Assembly (NCBI RefSeq): GCF_028368975.1 | Contig: NZ_JAQNDM010000002.1 | Coordinates: 1,240,001 to 1,304,000, forward strand | Reading direction: 5' to 3' | Length of the DNA stretch: 64,000 bases | From: Stigmatella ashevillena | Lineage (GTDB): Bacteria; Myxococcota; Myxococcia; Myxococcales; Myxococcaceae | Part shown: positions 62,953 to 64,000 of the stretch, in pieces | Layout of the letters: each line of letters opens with the position of its first letter | Numbering within the stretch: the stretch's first letter is position 1 | The notes under the pieces: generated by a model | The model's input: the letters and a program-made list of their open reading frames with translations, nothing else | The model's database searches: none | What the model was told of the DNA's origin: nothing | Program-made: the position numbers and the translations under genes

Positions 62953-64000
62953 TCAGTACGCGTTCTTGGACAGGAAGCCACCCAGCGCGGTGCGCACCAG
63001 GATCTTCAAGTCCATCAGAAGCGACCAGTTCTCGATGTAGTACAGATCGTATTCGATCCGCTTCTGGATGGAGGTCTGCCCGCGCAGCCCGTTGATCTGC
63101 GCCCACCCCGTAATGCCCGACTTCACCTTGTGTCTCAGGTGGTAGCGGGGAATCTGCCGCTTGAACTCCTCGATGAAGACCGGCCGCTCGGGACGCGGGC
63201 CCACCAAGCTCATGTCGCCGCGCAGCACGTTGAAGAACTGCGGCAACTCATCGATGGAGTACTTGCGCAGGAAGGTGCCAATGGGCGTGCGCCGCGGGTC
63301 CTCCTGGCTGGCCATGGTGGCGCCAGCCACCTCCGCGTCCGTGCGCATGGTGCGGAACTTGAGAATGGGAAAGGTGCGCCCATCGATGCCCATGCGCTCC
63401 TGGGCATAGAGGACGGGCCCCCGGCTGGTGAGCTTCACCAGCACCGCCGTCACCAGCATGAGGGGGGCCGTCAGGACGATGGCCACCAGCGAGAAGACGA
63501 TGTCGAAGGCGCGCTTGGCCACCCGGCTCCAGCCATCCATCGGGTCGCCCTGGAGGCTGATGATGGGCAGTCCCCCGAACTCCTCCAGCCCTCCATAGAG
63601 GGTGATGTACTGGTAGAGGTCCGGCACCACCTTCACGTCCACGGTGCGCAGCGCCAGCTGCTCCATGAGGCCCTTCACCACCAACTGCTCCTCGAGCGGC
63701 AGCGCGATGATGACCTGGTCCACGGGCCAAGCATCGAGGATGCGCTCCACCTCGCTGAGCTCCCCCAGCACCGGGGCGCCCCTCACCCGCCGCCCCACCT
63801 TGGCCGCATCCTGTGCGAGCACGCCCACCACGCGGAAGCCCAGCTCGCGGTGCTCTCTCACCGTCTCGACGACCCGGCGGCCCAGCGCCCCCTCGCCGAT
63901 GACGAGGATGGTCTTCAAGTTGTAGCCGCGCCGCCGCACCTCGGAGAGCGCCACCCGGAGCACCAGCCGCGTCACCGAGACGAGCACCAGCGCGTAGCCC
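62953..64000 (-). CDS. Polyprenyl-phosphate sugar-1-phosphate transferase (WcaJ/ExoE-like), 3' part
   Basis: The reading frame is open to the right edge, so the N-terminal membrane helices are missing. What is seen: a CoA/NAD-like domain (LKTILVIGEGALGRRVVETV), a membrane helix (AFDIVFSLVAIVLTAPLMLV) and the catalytic bacterial sugar transferase domain (ILKFRTMRTDAEV, TFLRKYSIDELPQFFNVLRG, MSLVGPRPERPVF, GITGWAQINGLRG). It starts exopolysaccharide or O-antigen repeat synthesis by moving sugar-1-P to undecaprenyl phosphate. No other eps genes are in view. Confidence 0.93.
   Translation of the reverse strand, partial: GYALVLVSVTRLVLRVALSEVRRRGYNLKTILVIGEGALGRRVVETVREHRELGFRVVGVLAQDAAKVGRRVRGAPVLGELSEVERILDAWPVDQVIIALPLEEQLVVKGLMEQLALRTVDVKVVPDLYQYITLYGGLEEFGGLPIISLQGDPMDGWSRVAKRAFDIVFSLVAIVLTAPLMLVTAVLVKLTSRGPVLYAQERMGIDGRTFPILKFRTMRTDAEVAGATMASQEDPRRTPIGTFLRKYSIDELPQFFNVLRGDMSLVGPRPERPVFIEEFKRQIPRYHLRHKVKSGITGWAQINGLRGQTSIQKRIEYDLYYIENWSLLMDLKILVRTALGGFLSKNAY

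Overview
The window (about 68-70% GC by eye, strongly GC3-biased, dense genes on both strands) looks like chromosome from a gliding myxobacterium, probably Cystobacterineae (Stigmatella/Cystobacter/Archangium/Myxococcus relatives). The clearest marker is a 1439-residue AglZ (pseudo-receiver plus long coiled coil), an adventurous-gliding protein known from Myxococcus. Many alanine/proline-rich appendages, a Pkn-type Ser/Thr kinase and a B12-dependent ribonucleotide reductase fit. I see no rRNA, tRNA, CRISPR array, insertion sequence or prophage; this is ordinary core/accessory chromosome.

Layout. 0-7.4 kb: edge of a Rho_N-like gene, a GT4 glycosyltransferase with a long disordered tail, aglZ. 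7.4-15.3 kb: small membrane protein, MoxR ATPase, ilvE, then a co-directional run of AAA ATPase, degenerate Fic protein, endonuclease IV, DHH phosphoesterase and cysteine desulfurase. 15.3-17.2 kb: coupled Ser/Thr kinase and secreted TPR protein. 17.2-19.6 kb: a likely 6S RNA with 5-formyl-THF cyclo-ligase directly downstream, then tyrS. 19.7-28 kb: secreted SH3-like protein, a 2OG-oxygenase/WD40 fusion with a probable leaderless promoter, rlmE, small membrane and zinc-ribbon proteins, phosphofructokinase, Cys-rich lipoprotein, acyl-CoA dehydrogenase, secreted protein.

28-33.3 kb (minus strand) is the most interesting locus: acyl carrier protein, soluble di-iron acyl-ACP desaturase, hotdog thioesterase and fatty-acyl-AMP ligase in one tight operon, preceded by an alpha-methylacyl-CoA racemase-type enzyme and an SCP2 lipid-binding protein. 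The parts make a self-contained fatty-acid activation, ACP loading, desaturation and release module with no PKS/NRPS in view. 33.3-41.5 kb: response regulator and degenerate histidine kinase (divergent), tatA, long-chain acyl-CoA ligase, RpoH-like sigma factor, and a Rieske-folE-glcD trio.

41.6-50.8 kb is a zinc (or manganese) locus: small His-rich protein, outer-membrane porin-like protein, metal-binding lipoprotein-style solute receptor, lipoprotein with a Cys/His knot, ABC ATPase and permease; opposite them lie a TPR protein, two unknowns, a His-tailed lipoprotein and a second small His-rich protein. 50.8-64 kb: HCCA-isomerase-type DsbA-fold protein, ATP-grasp-like protein, Bax-inhibitor-1 protein, an unknown, a [2Fe-2S] ferredoxin, nrdJ with a pair of NrdR-box-like sites, a giant GspE-N-domain protein with 108-bp repeats, and the 3' part of a polyprenyl-phosphate sugar-1-P transferase that runs off the end.

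Start codons were chosen from Shine-Dalgarno sites, stop/start overlaps and expected protein lengths; alternatives are stated where they matter. All functional names rest on motif recognition by eye, without database searches.
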